NCBI RefSeq assembly: GCF_013409045.1
Contig: NZ_JACCBT010000001.1
Span: 3,782,001-3,846,000, forward strand
Reading direction: 5' to 3'
DNA length: 64,000 nucleotides
From: Actinomadura citrea
Lineage (GTDB): Bacteria > Actinomycetota > Actinomycetes > Streptosporangiales > Streptosporangiaceae
Shown here: positions 40,840 through 49,732 of the stretch, one piece after another
Layout: each line of letters begins with the position of its first letter
Numbering within the stretch: the stretch's first letter is position 1
Translations under genes and position numbers: made by a program
Notes under the pieces: generated by a model
Told to the model about the DNA's origin: nothing
The model's input: only the letters and a program-made list of their open reading frames with translations
Databases searched by the model: none

Positions 40840-41763
40840 TCACAGCTCGTCCAGGACCCTGGTGAGGTAGCGCGAGGTCTCGTCGGGACGCTCGGCGGTG
40901 ATGCACAGGTTGTTCATCGCGCGCATGTAGGTGTCGACGTCGGTCGGCTTGTCGAGGTAGAGCGCGCTGGTGAGCTGCTCCAGGTAGACGACGTCGGACA
41001 GGCCGGGCTCGGCGAAGCGCAGGATGGTGAACGGGCCTCCCGCGGCGGCGTGCCCTCCCGCGCCGAACGGCACGATCTGCAGCGTGACGTTGGGCAGTTC
41101 CGACACCTCGATCAGGTGCCGGATCTGTTCGCGCATCACCTCGCGGCCGCCGAGCGGACGGCGCACGACCGCCTCGTCCAGCACGGCCCACAGGGTCGGC
41201 GCCTCGGGGGAGGTGAACCGCTCCTGCCGGGTGGTGCGGACCTGGACGCGGCGCTCGACCTCCTCGTCACTGGCGTCGGAGTACCCGAGCCGGACGACGG
41301 CACGCGCGTAGTCCTCGGTCTGCAGGAGCCCGGGCACGAACTGCAGCTCGTAGGTGCGCAGCAGGGAGGCGGCCTCCTCCAGCCCCAGGTACACCTCGAA
41401 CCAGCTCGGGAGGATGTCGCCGTACCGGTGCCACCAGCCGGGGGTGTTGGCCTCCTTGGCGAGCGCCAGCAGCGGGGCCCGCTCCGCGGGATCGGAGACG
41501 CCGTACAGGGTGAGCAGATCGGCGACGTCGCGCTCCTTGAAGCCGACCCTGCCCAGCTCCATCCGGCTGATCTTGGAGTGCGAGCCGCGGATCTCGTAGC
41601 CCGCCTGCTCGGTGGAGATGCCGCGCGACTCGCGCAGCCGCCGCAACTGCGCGCCGAGGAGAATGCGCAGGACCGTGGGCCCGCCGCGGCGCGGATAATC
41701 GATCAGCCGTCCGGCCGGATCACCTTCGGACGGAGGTGTTGGGGCAGCTGAATCCTGGGACAA
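40840..41763 (-). CDS. XRE-family regulator with DUF5753 domain
   Basis: About 307 residues from a TTG start at 41763 (MSQDSAAPTPPSEG). The helix-turn-helix is at about 40-95 (LRRLRESRGISTEQAGYEIR, SHSKISRMELGR) and the DUF5753 region at about 115-300 (WFEVYLGLEEAASLLRTYEL, FVPGLLQTEDYARA). Such regulators abound in actinomycetes and usually sit next to a small DUF397 gene. None is present here, so the partner is missing or elsewhere. The open frame extends upstream to 42117 without coding character. Confidence 0.88.
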   Translation of the reverse strand: MSQDSAAPTPPSEGDPAGRLIDYPRRGGPTVLRILLGAQLRRLRESRGISTEQAGYEIRGSHSKISRMELGRVGFKERDVADLLTLYGVSDPAERAPLLALAKEANTPGWWHRYGDILPSWFEVYLGLEEAASLLRTYELQFVPGLLQTEDYARAVVRLGYSDASDEEVERRVQVRTTRQERFTSPEAPTLWAVLDEAVVRRPLGGREVMREQIRHLIEVSELPNVTLQIVPFGAGGHAAAGGPFTILRFAEPGLSDVVYLEQLTSALYLDKPTDVDTYMRAMNNLCITAERPDETSRYLTRVLDEL

Positions 41764-42292
41764 GGGGTCACCAGCCAGTCGACGGGTCTGCTCGTGGGCG
41801 GAACGGCACCGCCCTATGTTAGAGGATGCGCGGACGATTTTGGGAAGTTGGAATACCGCCTTGCGGTCCGGGTGCGCCCGAACGGCGGTTGACGTGCGCG
41901 AAGCCGCCGCAGAGTCCCGTGACCAGTGCTGTCGGTGGCGGTGCGGCTGCGGAACGTTGCAGTGTCGTTGCATCCGAGTTGGCCCGGTGGTCATTTTCCC
42001 AGCCTCCGGGCCGCGGTTGGCGCACGAATTGCGGATCGCTCTCCCGCAATGCGGGCGGGCCAATCCTGACAGGCCATTTCGCTGCCGGTCGCCGTCTCCG
42101 TGAATGTCTCTGACCACTTATTTGGCGAGAACATTCCCCACGGTACGTACCGCGCGCTCGGTCCGCCGAGTGATGAAGCTCTCGTCCCGCGCGGGCGTGA
42201 TCGCGGGCGCCCGCGGCGTTCACAGTGCAGAGCGGCGGCCGCGGTCGCCGGTTTCCGACAGGCGAGCACACCCCGCGCATCTGGGAGAGCAC
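41764..42292. other. 529-bp region without a recognised gene
   Basis: Lies between the divergent XRE/DUF5753 and HPF-like genes. A TAACAT -10-like hexamer on the minus strand (about 41817-41822) could serve the XRE gene. The rest shows short frames on all strands with no recognisable protein, no tRNA and no clear inverted repeat. It may hold a long leader or small RNA for the HPF-like gene. Confidence 0.5.
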
Positions 42293-42601
42293 ATGAACGC
42301 GACCCGTGAACGACCGGAGATCCGATTCCTGACCTCGGGCGACGTCTCGGCGCACGAGCGCGCGGCGGCCGAGCGGGCCGTCCGCGACGCGCTGGCCGGC
42401 GCCCGCGGCGTCACGTCCGTCCAGGTCACGCTGAGCGTGGTGGCCGACCGGTCGCTGCCGCGCCCCGCCCTGGCCCAGGCCGTCGTCGAGCTCGACGGCC
42501 GCCGCGTGCGCGCGCAGGCCGCCGCGCCCCGCATCGACGAGGCCGTCGACATGCTCCGCGAGCGCCTGGCGATCCGGGCGAGCTCCCTGCAGGCCGGCTG
42601 A
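42293..42601 (+). CDS. HPF/RaiA-like ribosome-associated protein
   Basis: 102 residues. Features are beta-alpha-beta-beta-beta-alpha with ISF-like start (PEIRFLTSGDVSAHERAAAE), the strand VTSVQVTLSVVADRS and the C-terminal helix AAPRIDEAVDMLRERLAIRA. This resembles the N-terminal domain of hibernation-promoting factor/sigma54-modulation proteins, which bind the 30S decoding site in stationary phase. The long HPF C-terminal domain is absent. The ATG follows GGGAGAG. Confidence 0.65.
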   Translation: MNATRERPEIRFLTSGDVSAHERAAAERAVRDALAGARGVTSVQVTLSVVADRSLPRPALAQAVVELDGRRVRAQAAAPRIDEAVDMLRERLAIRASSLQAG

Positions 42602-42630
42602 GCCTCCCGAAGACGAGCCGGCAGAACGAT

Positions 42631-42658
42631 CGGCGGCGCCCCGCACGGGACGCCGCCG
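42631..42658. terminator. Bidirectional terminator hairpin
   Basis: An 8-bp outer stem (CGGCGGCG with CGCCGCCG) and inner CCC/GGG pairing, between the convergent HPF-like gene and the ABC permease gene. Confidence 0.6.
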
Positions 42659-42676
42659 TCGATGGCTTCCGGGACT

Positions 42677-43459
42677 TCAGGCGTCGCGCCTGGTGAGGAC
42701 GAGGGCGGCCAGACCGAGCGGCACGAGCGCGTACGCGAGCAGCAGGCCCGTCGCCGCGCCGGGGGACAGCAGATCGCCGTAGATGGAATTGTTCGCGCCG
42801 AGCCCCGCCATCTGGGCGGGCAGGCCACCGGGCATGACCGAGCCGGCGCGCTCGTTCCACGGCGGCGGCAGGTGGAAGACGAGCAGCGGCAGGACGTGCC
42901 ACAGGAACACCACCGACACGAGCGTCCCCGCGGTGGAGCGCAGCAGCACGCCGAGCGCCAGGCCGAGCAGCGCGAACAACGGCACCGCCGTCCCCTCGAC
43001 GAGGAAGCCGGGCAGGTCGTGGACGAGGGACGCGTGCTGGTCCGGGAACGGGCGGTCGCCGATGACGAGCCGGGTGCCGAGGAACGAGCCGACCGTCGCG
43101 GCCTCCCCGGCGAGCAGGGCGACGGCACCGACCACCACCGCCTTGGCGGGCAGCAGCGCGCTGCGCCTCGGGAGCACGGTGAGGGTCGCGCGGATCATCC
43201 CCGTGCGGTACTCCGACGTGACGGAGAGCGCGCCGAGCACCGCCAGGCACAGCGACGCCACCCATGTGCTGAGCTCCTGCAGCGGGCGCAGCAGGAAATC
43301 TTCACGGCGATCAGCGGAGAGACCGTCCCAGACCTGCGCCATCTGGATCGCGAGAAGGACGGTGAACCCGGTGAAGGCCGCCGTCACGGCCAGTATCCAG
43401 GAGGTCGAGCGGATCGAGCACAGCTTGCGCCACTCGGCGGCGACCGCGTCGACGATCAC
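42677..43459 (-). CDS. ABC-2 type permease (copy 2)
   Basis: 260 residues with about six hydrophobic segments. After the cytoplasmic start (VAAEWRKLCSIRSTSWIL) come LCLAVLGALSVTSEYRTGMI, the common ABC-2 loop TSEYRTGMIR, and a C-terminal segment ending LGLAALVLTRRDA. The GTG start overlaps the preceding permease stop by GTGA. It is a paralogue of the gene upstream; the pair forms the membrane part of a heterodimeric exporter with the ATPase at 44229. Confidence 0.9.
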   Translation of the reverse strand: MIVDAVAAEWRKLCSIRSTSWILAVTAAFTGFTVLLAIQMAQVWDGLSADRREDFLLRPLQELSTWVASLCLAVLGALSVTSEYRTGMIRATLTVLPRRSALLPAKAVVVGAVALLAGEAATVGSFLGTRLVIGDRPFPDQHASLVHDLPGFLVEGTAVPLFALLGLALGVLLRSTAGTLVSVVFLWHVLPLLVFHLPPPWNERAGSVMPGGLPAQMAGLGANNSIYGDLLSPGAATGLLLAYALVPLGLAALVLTRRDA

Positions 43460-44232
43460 GCGTCCCTCCGCGTGAACGAGAAGGCGCCGGCTCCGAGCGC
43501 GACCACCACGTACGTCACCAGCAGCGCGATCGCGGCGGACGGCGCCAGCACGCCGTGGACGTTCGACGAGCCCGGCGCGCCCGCGATCTGGTTGGACAGG
43601 CTGCCGGGCAGCGCCGACCAGATCCTCTCGTCCCACGGCGACGGCAGCAGCTGGGCGAGACCGGGCGCCACGAACAGCACGGCCATCCCCGCGGTGATCG
43701 TTGCGGCCGTGGAGCGGAGGACGGCGCCCAGCCCGAAGGCGATGAGCGTGACCGCGGCCGTCGTCATGCCGAGCCACAGCAGATGGACCGCGACGTCCGG
43801 CACCGGGCCCCGGAACGTGGCCACGGGACGATCGCCCACGATCGCGTTCCCGGCGGCGACCCCGGCCGCGAGCGCCGCCAGCGACGCGGCGAGCATCGTC
43901 GCCGCCGCCACCCCGCCCTTGGCCGCGTACAGGGCCAGGCGGTTCGGCAGCACCGCCAGCGTCGTCCGGACCATGCCGTGCGTGTACTCCGACGTGACCG
44001 TCAGCGCCCCCAGCACCACCGCGCACACCGGCAGCGCCACGGCCAAGGGCTGCTCCGCCGGGGCCGCCTTCGCCGTCGCCTTCCTCGCGGCCGGCAGACC
44101 GTCCCAGTAGCGGGTCACGTACCAGGACCACACGAGGCAGAGCAGCATGAACGCCGCGACCGTCCCGAGGACGGCGAACGTCGAGCGGATGGTCCGGAGC
44201 TTGTACCACTCCGCGGCGAGCGCCTCGATCAC
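43456..44232 (-). CDS. ABC-2 type permease (copy 1)
   Basis: 258 residues, about six membrane segments. It starts LAAEWYKLRTIRSTFAVLGT and contains ALTVTSEYTHGMVRTTLAVL, the counterpart of TSEYRTGMIR in its partner. The C-terminal FSFTRRDA is shared too, so the two permeases arose by duplication. The GTG start overlaps the ATPase stop by GTGA; the three genes are translationally coupled. Confidence 0.9.
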   Translation of the reverse strand: MIEALAAEWYKLRTIRSTFAVLGTVAAFMLLCLVWSWYVTRYWDGLPAARKATAKAAPAEQPLAVALPVCAVVLGALTVTSEYTHGMVRTTLAVLPNRLALYAAKGGVAAATMLAASLAALAAGVAAGNAIVGDRPVATFRGPVPDVAVHLLWLGMTTAAVTLIAFGLGAVLRSTAATITAGMAVLFVAPGLAQLLPSPWDERIWSALPGSLSNQIAGAPGSSNVHGVLAPSAAIALLVTYVVVALGAGAFSFTRRDA

Positions 44233-45134
44233 GGCGCCACCGCCCCGAACTCGGTGCTCTCCGCGGTCAGTTCCATGTAGGCCTCCTCCAGCGAGGCGCT
44301 GTGCGGCGTCACCTCGTGAAGCGGGATCCCGTGCGCCGCGGCCGTGTCGCCGATGGCGGCCACGTCCAGCCCGGCGACCGTGAGAGCCCCGCCCGGCGCG
44401 GACTCGACCAGGCCGCCCGCCGCGGCGAGCACGGCGGTCAGCTCCGCCGGGCGGGGCGAGCGGACCAGCACCCCGCGGCGGAACCGGTCCGCCAGTTCCC
44501 GCACCGACGTGTCCGCGATCAGCCGCCCGCGCCCGATGATGACCAGCCGGTCGGCCGTCAGCTCCATCTCGCTCATCAGATGGCTGGAGATCAGGATCGT
44601 CCGGCCCTCGGCGGCCAGCGCCCGCATCAGCTCCCGTATCCAGCGGACGCCGTCGGGGTCCAGGCCGTTCACCGGCTCGTCGAACATCAGCACCCCCGGA
44701 TCGCCCAGCAGCGCCGCGGCGATCCCGAGCCGCTGCCGCATTCCGAGCGAGAAGCCGGCGACCCGCTTGCGCGCCACCCCGGCGAGCCCCACCTGCTCCA
44801 GGACCTCCGTCACCCGCCGCGTCCCGATCCCGTTGCTGCGCGCCAGCCAGCCGAGATGGTCGAACGCCCGGCGCCCGCCCTGCACCGCGCCCGCGTCCAG
44901 CAGCGCTCCCACCTCGCGCATGGGCCGCTTCAGCGCCGCGTACCGTCCCCCATTGACCAACGCCTCCCCGGACGCCGGACGGTCCAGGCCCAGCACGATC
45001 CGCATCGTCGTCGACTTGCCGGCCCCGTTCGGGCCGAGGAACCCCGTCACCGTCCCCGGCCTCACCGTGAAGGACAGGCGGTCCACCGCGGTCGTGCCGC
45101 CGTAGCGCTTCGTCAGCTCGCGTACCTCGATCAT
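44229..45134 (-). CDS. ABC-2 exporter ATP-binding protein
   Basis: 301 residues with Walker A GFLGPNGAGKSTTMRI (about 32-47), signature FSLGMRQRLGIAAALL (about 130), Walker B LMFDEPVNGLD and H-loop ISSHLMSEMELTADR. The C-terminal extension carries the DUF4162-type segment typical of drug-exporter ATPases. It heads an operon with two permeases and diverges from a histidine kinase/response regulator pair across 158 bp. This architecture is typical of antibiotic- or lantibiotic-responsive export modules controlled by the adjacent two-component system. Confidence 0.93.
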   Translation of the reverse strand: MIEVRELTKRYGGTTAVDRLSFTVRPGTVTGFLGPNGAGKSTTMRIVLGLDRPASGEALVNGGRYAALKRPMREVGALLDAGAVQGGRRAFDHLGWLARSNGIGTRRVTEVLEQVGLAGVARKRVAGFSLGMRQRLGIAAALLGDPGVLMFDEPVNGLDPDGVRWIRELMRALAAEGRTILISSHLMSEMELTADRLVIIGRGRLIADTSVRELADRFRRGVLVRSPRPAELTAVLAAAGGLVESAPGGALTVAGLDVAAIGDTAAAHGIPLHEVTPHSASLEEAYMELTAESTEFGAVAP

Positions 45135-45292
45135 GTGGTCGAGCGTCGTGCACGACCGGCCCGCGCACATCGGAACGTGGGCGGGAACCATGCGTGCGAC
45201 CGTGCTCCGAGACGGTCCCGCCGCCTCCACCCCCGGTATGACGGCCGCCGGCCTGAGGCGCGGTCATCGGCTCTGCCGCTACCGTTCGTGAC

Positions 45293-46429
45293 GTGGACGA
45301 ATCCGAGCTGCGCTCTCCGCTCCCGAGGCTCAGCCGACGCGGCCTCATCGGCCTCGACGCCGGGGCCGCGCTCCTCTACGCCCTCGTGCTCCTGGTGCTG
45401 CCGGCGGACACCGCCGCCTCGCCGATCCTCGTCCTCCCGCTCGCCGTCGCGGCGGCTCTGCCCCTCGCGGTGCGGCGCCTGTGGCCCGTCCCGGTCTTCG
45501 CCGCCGTCCTGTCCGCCTCGACCGCCACGCTGCTCCTCGGCCTGCCCTGGGACACCTACGCCGCCGCGGGGTTCGCCCTCTACCAGGTCGCGCTCACCCG
45601 GCGCCGCCGCCGCTGGATCCCCACGCTGCTGATCGGCGTGGTCAGCGCCGTCTTCATCTTCGCCGGCGCCGTCGCCGGCCCCGTCGGAGCGCAGGCCGAG
45701 ATCCTCGGAAGGCTGCTGCTCGGCGCCTCCGTCCTCGGCGCGTCCTGGACGCTCGGCCGCGTCGTCCGCGAACGCCGCGCGCACGCCGCCCACGCCGCCC
45801 GCCGTCTCGCCGACCAGGCCGTCTCCGACGAGCGGCTCCGCATCGCCCGCGAACTCCACGACGTCGTCGCGCACAGCATGAGCCTCATCGCCGTCAAGGC
45901 CGGCGTCGCCGTCCACGTCGCCGAGGCCCGTCCCGAGGAGGCCCTCGACGCCCTCCGGGTCATCGAGACCACCAGCCGCGGCACGCTCACCGAGATGCGC
46001 CACCTCCTCGGCGTCCTGCGCACCGGCGCCGCCGACGCCGACCTCACCCCGTCCCCGGGCCTCACCGACCTGACCGGCCTCGCCGAACGCGCCGCCATGG
46101 CCGGCGTCCACGTCGCCCTGGACGTCGACGCCGGTGAACTCCCCGACGGCGTCGCGCTCTCCGCCTACCGCATCGTCCAGGAGGCGGTCACCAACGTCGT
46201 CAAGCACGCGGCCCCCGCGCGCTGCCGCGTCCGCGTCAGAGCCGACGGCCTGCGAATGCGCATCGACGTCACCGACGACGGGCCCGGCGTCCGCGTCCTG
46301 CCGGGCGGCGACGGGCACGGTCTCATCGGCATGCGCGAACGCGTCATGATGTACGGCGGCGACTTCTCCGCCGGCCCGCGTCCCGAAGGCGGCTTCGCCG
46401 TGTCCGCCGCCTTCCCGTACGACTCCTAG
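45293..46429 (+). CDS. Sensor histidine kinase (NarL/LuxR-type partner, HisKA_3)
   Basis: 378 residues. The N-terminus has about four to six hydrophobic segments (residues 15-150, e.g. ALLYALVLLVLP), then the phosphoacceptor helix RIARELHDVVAHSMSLIAV with His in HDVVAHS (about 190), and the ATPase domain with the N-box EAVTNVVKHA and G-box DDGPGV...GHGLIGMRER. The large membrane part and tiny outside loops suggest intramembrane or envelope-stress sensing. The response-regulator gene follows 8 bp later. The GTG start at 45293 is the best candidate. Confidence 0.92.
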   Translation: MDESELRSPLPRLSRRGLIGLDAGAALLYALVLLVLPADTAASPILVLPLAVAAALPLAVRRLWPVPVFAAVLSASTATLLLGLPWDTYAAAGFALYQVALTRRRRRWIPTLLIGVVSAVFIFAGAVAGPVGAQAEILGRLLLGASVLGASWTLGRVVRERRAHAAHAARRLADQAVSDERLRIARELHDVVAHSMSLIAVKAGVAVHVAEARPEEALDALRVIETTSRGTLTEMRHLLGVLRTGAADADLTPSPGLTDLTGLAERAAMAGVHVALDVDAGELPDGVALSAYRIVQEAVTNVVKHAAPARCRVRVRADGLRMRIDVTDDGPGVRVLPGGDGHGLIGMRERVMMYGGDFSAGPRPEGGFAVSAAFPYDS

Positions 46430-46437
46430 GAATCCCG

Positions 46438-47094
46438 TTGGATCTGAGCGTCCTCGTCGCCGACGACCAGGCCCTGCTGCGCGGCAGCTTCCGCGTCCTG
46501 ATCGACACCGCGCCCGGCCTGCGCACCGTCGGCGAGGCCGGCACGGGGGCCGAGGCCGTCGAGCTGGCCGGGCGGGAACGCCCGGACGTCGTCCTCATGG
46601 ACGTCCGCATGCCGGAGATGGACGGCATCGAGGCCACCCAGCGCATCTGCGCCGGAATTCCGGGCGTCCGGGTCCTGATCCTCACGACCTTCGACCTGGA
46701 CACCTACGTCTACTCGGCGCTGCGGGCCGGAGCGAGCGGCTTCCTGCTGAAGGACACCCCGCCGGCCGACCTGCTGTCGGCGATCCGCGTGGTCGCGTCC
46801 GGCGAGTCCCTGCTCGCACCGTCGGTGACCCGGCGGCTGATCGCCGAGTTTGTCCGCCGCCCCGGCCCCGCGCAGCCCCCGCCGACCGGACTGGCCGCCC
46901 TCACCGACCGCGAGCGCGAAGTCCTCACCCTCATCGCCCGCGGCCTGTCCAACACCGAACTCGCCGAGCACCTCCATCTGAGCCCCGCCACCGTGAAGAC
47001 CCACATCGGCCACCTGCTCGCCAAACTCCACGCCCGCGACCGGGCCCAACTGGTCATCACCGCCTACGAGACCGGGCTCGTCCGCGCCCGATGA
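46438..47094 (+). CDS. NarL/FixJ-family response regulator
   Basis: 218 residues. The receiver domain (about 1-120) has the acidic pair DDQ, the phosphorylated Asp in VVLMDVRMPEMDG and Lys in FLLKDTPP. The LuxR-type helix-turn-helix (about 150-215) has LTDREREVLTLIARGLSNTE and LSPATVKTHIGHLLAKL. It starts at TTG 46438 after AGGAAT, immediately behind the kinase gene. It is expected to activate the divergent ABC-2 operon; no operator was identified. Confidence 0.93.
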   Translation: MDLSVLVADDQALLRGSFRVLIDTAPGLRTVGEAGTGAEAVELAGRERPDVVLMDVRMPEMDGIEATQRICAGIPGVRVLILTTFDLDTYVYSALRAGASGFLLKDTPPADLLSAIRVVASGESLLAPSVTRRLIAEFVRRPGPAQPPPTGLAALTDREREVLTLIARGLSNTELAEHLHLSPATVKTHIGHLLAKLHARDRAQLVITAYETGLVRAR

Positions 47095-47247
47095 CCACCG
47101 CCCGAACCAGACCCGGGCCCGGACGGGACGGGGATGGGGACGGCGGGAATCCACCTGAGTTACCGAAACGTCGGAATCCAAGGTGCGGGGCTTGGGACTA
47201 CCTGGCCCGCAGGTGCGCGGCTCGAAGCGCGACGGTCGGGGTGGCGG

Positions 47248-48144
47248 TCAGAGCAGGGCCGGGGCCAGGCGTTCGTACTGGTCGGCGGCCGAGGCCAGGT
47301 CGGGGGTGAACACCGTCACGCAGACGTGGTCGGCTCCCGCGTCGAGGTGCCCCTGGATCCGTTCGGCGACGGCGGCCTCGTCGCCCCAGTTGAAGCAGGC
47401 GTCGATCACCTCGTCGGAGCCACCGCCGGAGACCGCTTCGTCCCCGTATCCGAGCGCCTTGAGCGAGCGGCCGTAGGGCGAGCCCGGAAGCGCCAGCATC
47501 TGGGTCCCCCTCGCGAGTCCGCGCGCCTTCACCGGATCCGTCTCAAGGATGGCGGTCTGCATGACGACGAGCAGTTTGTCGTCGCCGAGCCTTTCTCGGG
47601 CCTGCCTGGTGTGCTCGACGGGCATCGCGGCGGGGAGTGCCCCGTCCGCGCGGTCCCGGGCCAGTTCCTGCATCTTCGGGCCGAGGGCCGCCAGCAGCCG
47701 CGGGAAGGGCTTCTCGGGCACCGGTGCCGCTTCGACGGCCGCGTCCATGCCGTCGAGGTACTCGCGCATCCGGGTCAGCGGGCTGGTCCACTTCTGCCCG
47801 CTCTGCTCCACGATCGCCCCCATGCTGACGCCCACGCCGAGCGCGAGCCGTCCGGGGTGGGCGTCGGCCAGGACCGACGCGGCGCCCTGCATGGCGGCGG
47901 GATGCCGCGCCCACAGGTTCGCGATCGCCGAGCCGAGAACGATCCGCTCCGTCGCGGCGAGCATCACGCTCAGCTGCGTGAACACCTCCCGGCCGCCGAT
48001 GGCCTCGTTCACCCAGATCGCCCCGTAGCCCGCCCGCTCCACACGCTGCGCCGCACTCCGCCATGCGTCGGCCGGCGCGATGGGCGTCACGAGCCCGACG
48101 CCGATCCTGCCGAGCCCGGCCCGCGCCTCGTCCACCGCCGTCAT
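47248..48144 (-). CDS. LLM-class (F420-dependent) flavin oxidoreductase
   Basis: 298 residues, TIM-barrel luciferase-like monooxygenase family. Characteristic segments are VNEAIGGREVFTQLSVMLAA (about 45-64), IVLGSAIANLWARHPAAMQGA and HPGRLALGVGVSMG. In actinomycetes such proteins often use F420. The ATG at 48144 has GGAGGACCG. It diverges from a TetR gene, with a 19-bp palindrome in the intergenic region, so TetR control is probable. Confidence 0.9.
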   Translation of the reverse strand: MTAVDEARAGLGRIGVGLVTPIAPADAWRSAAQRVERAGYGAIWVNEAIGGREVFTQLSVMLAATERIVLGSAIANLWARHPAAMQGAASVLADAHPGRLALGVGVSMGAIVEQSGQKWTSPLTRMREYLDGMDAAVEAAPVPEKPFPRLLAALGPKMQELARDRADGALPAAMPVEHTRQARERLGDDKLLVVMQTAILETDPVKARGLARGTQMLALPGSPYGRSLKALGYGDEAVSGGGSDEVIDACFNWGDEAAVAERIQGHLDAGADHVCVTVFTPDLASAADQYERLAPALL

Positions 48145-48179
48145 CGGTCCTCCTATAATCGGAACGAGCAACCCGCTTG

Positions 48180-48198
48180 GGACGTTACCGGAACGTCC
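48180..48198. promoter_or_regulatory. TetR operator candidate
   Basis: A perfect inverted repeat GGACGTT-N5-AACGTCC in the divergent gap between the LLM oxidoreductase and tetR genes. On the minus strand it lies between a TTGACA (48212-48207) and a TAACGT (48187-48182), a 19-bp spacing that is long but possible for a promoter reading toward the oxidoreductase. Confidence 0.65.
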
Positions 48199-48231
48199 GC
48201 CCCGTTTGTCAACCGATGAAGGAGGCGCCGG

Positions 48232-48936
48232 GTGAGCGGACGGCCCCAGCGCGCCGACGCGCGCCGGAACCGTGAACGCATCCTCGAGGCCGCGTTCGAG
48301 GCGTTCGCCGCGGACGGCCGCCTCGTCCCGCTCGACGACATCGCCCGCCGTGCGGGTGTCGGTGCCGGGACGGTCTACCGCCACTTCCCGACCAAGGAAG
48401 CCCTGTTCCAGGCGGTCGTCACGGATCGCGTCGAGCGGATCGTGGACGAGGCGCAGGCCCTCGTCCACGCGGAGGAGCCGGGGGAAGCCTTCTACGGCTT
48501 CCTCATGTGGGTCGTGGAGCGCGCGATGTTCAACCACGCCCTGTGCGACGCCTTGGCCGCGGACCTGCGAGCGCTCGACGCCTGCCGCACGGACGAGCAG
48601 TTCACCGCGGCTCTGGCCGAGCTGCTTCGGCGGGCGCAGTCCGTCGGCGAGGTCCGCGCGGACGTGAACGTGCACGACGTTCGCACCCTCCTCGTCGGGG
48701 CCATGCTGATGGAACGCCGGCAGCGCCCCGAGGGCGGTCCCGGACGCATGACGGCACTGGTGTGCGACGCCCTCCGTCCCGTAACGAAAGGAGACGAAAC
48801 ATCGTCCGGGGAGCGTAACGAAAGACGGTGCGAGGTGTGCGGGAAGCCGCTGACCTCGGCGCCGACGGGACGTCCCGCCCGCTACTGCGCCGCCGCCTGC
48901 CGCCAGAAGGCCCACCGCCGCCGGAAAACCGCTTGA
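48232..48936 (+). CDS. TetR-family regulator with C-terminal zinc-finger tail
   Basis: 234 residues. The TetR helix-turn-helix is at about 12-60 (VPLDDIARRAGVGAGTVYRH), with a ligand domain to about 190. The last 35 residues (RCEVCGKPLTSAPTG, then RYCAAACRQKAHRRRKTA) form a CxxC...CxxxC motif with a basic end, a small zinc knuckle also known on other actinobacterial proteins. This adds a second nucleic-acid-binding element to a repressor. The GTG start has GAAGGAGG. Divergent from the LLM oxidoreductase with a palindrome between. Confidence 0.88.
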   Translation: MSGRPQRADARRNRERILEAAFEAFAADGRLVPLDDIARRAGVGAGTVYRHFPTKEALFQAVVTDRVERIVDEAQALVHAEEPGEAFYGFLMWVVERAMFNHALCDALAADLRALDACRTDEQFTAALAELLRRAQSVGEVRADVNVHDVRTLLVGAMLMERRQRPEGGPGRMTALVCDALRPVTKGDETSSGERNERRCEVCGKPLTSAPTGRPARYCAAACRQKAHRRRKTA

Positions 48937-48971
48937 GCCGCGTAGGACTCCCGCGACACGCTGGCCAGATC

Positions 48972-49589
48972 ATGCGCACACGCGAGATCCGTGCCTGTTA
49001 CGACCGCGACTCGATCACCGTCTACCAGGCGTACGCCCCCGAGATCGGCGTCCCTGCCGCGAGGCACGGCACGTTCGTCCCGCCGTTCTCGCGGAGCCGC
49101 ATGACCTGGATCAAACCGTCGTTCCTGTGGCTCATGGCCCGCAGCGACTGGGCGCGCAAACCCGGCCAGGAGACGATCCTCGCCGTCCGGATCGCCCGGG
49201 CCGGCTGGGAGGAGGCGCTCGGGCTGGCCGTCCCGACCGATCCCGACCGCCGCGTCTTCCGGAGCTCCGAGGACTGGCGCCGCCGGTTCGCGGAGGCGGT
49301 CGTGCATGTCCAATGGGACCCCGAACGCTCCCTCGACGGCCGGAAACTCGAAGCGCGCAGCATCCAGATAGGCCTCAGCCGCCACATCGTCGACCGCTAC
49401 GTCGACGACTGGGTCCTCGGCATCGAGGACCTCACCCCGCTGGCCCGCAAGATCCAGGGGCTTCACAAGGCCGGGCGGATACCCCAGGCCAGAGCCCTGC
49501 TCCCCAAGGAACGCCCCTACCCCTTGACACCTGCCCTGACCGACCGCATCGGAGCGTCCGAGGAGCCGACGACCGCGCGTCGCGCCTAG
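48972..49589 (+). CDS. DUF4291 family protein
   Basis: 205 residues. It begins REIRACYDRDSITVYQAYAP and contains TWIKPSFLWLMARSDWARKP and AEAVVHVQWDPERSL, the conserved blocks of DUF4291, an uncharacterised family found widely in bacteria and fungi. No membrane segment. The ATG at 48972 has no strong ribosome-binding site; it lies 35 bp behind tetR and may be read from the same transcript. Function unknown. Confidence 0.88.
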   Translation: MRTREIRACYDRDSITVYQAYAPEIGVPAARHGTFVPPFSRSRMTWIKPSFLWLMARSDWARKPGQETILAVRIARAGWEEALGLAVPTDPDRRVFRSSEDWRRRFAEAVVHVQWDPERSLDGRKLEARSIQIGLSRHIVDRYVDDWVLGIEDLTPLARKIQGLHKAGRIPQARALLPKERPYPLTPALTDRIGASEEPTTARRA

Positions 49590-49732
49590 TCAGCCTCGCG
49601 GCGCCCGGTTCCACTGCCGGCCGGGCGGTCCGGCCAATGCCGGGGGCCACGTTCCGCGGGTGCGCCCGCCATCCGGAGCATCTCACTGGCAAGCTTCGAA
49701 AGCGTCCCCCGAGTAGTGGCGGACGATCCGCA

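Noticed and set aside
42104..42601. Longer HPF-like frame starting at 42104
   Set aside because: The upstream part has no similarity, whereas the ATG at 42293 has a GGGAGAG site and starts the recognisable domain.
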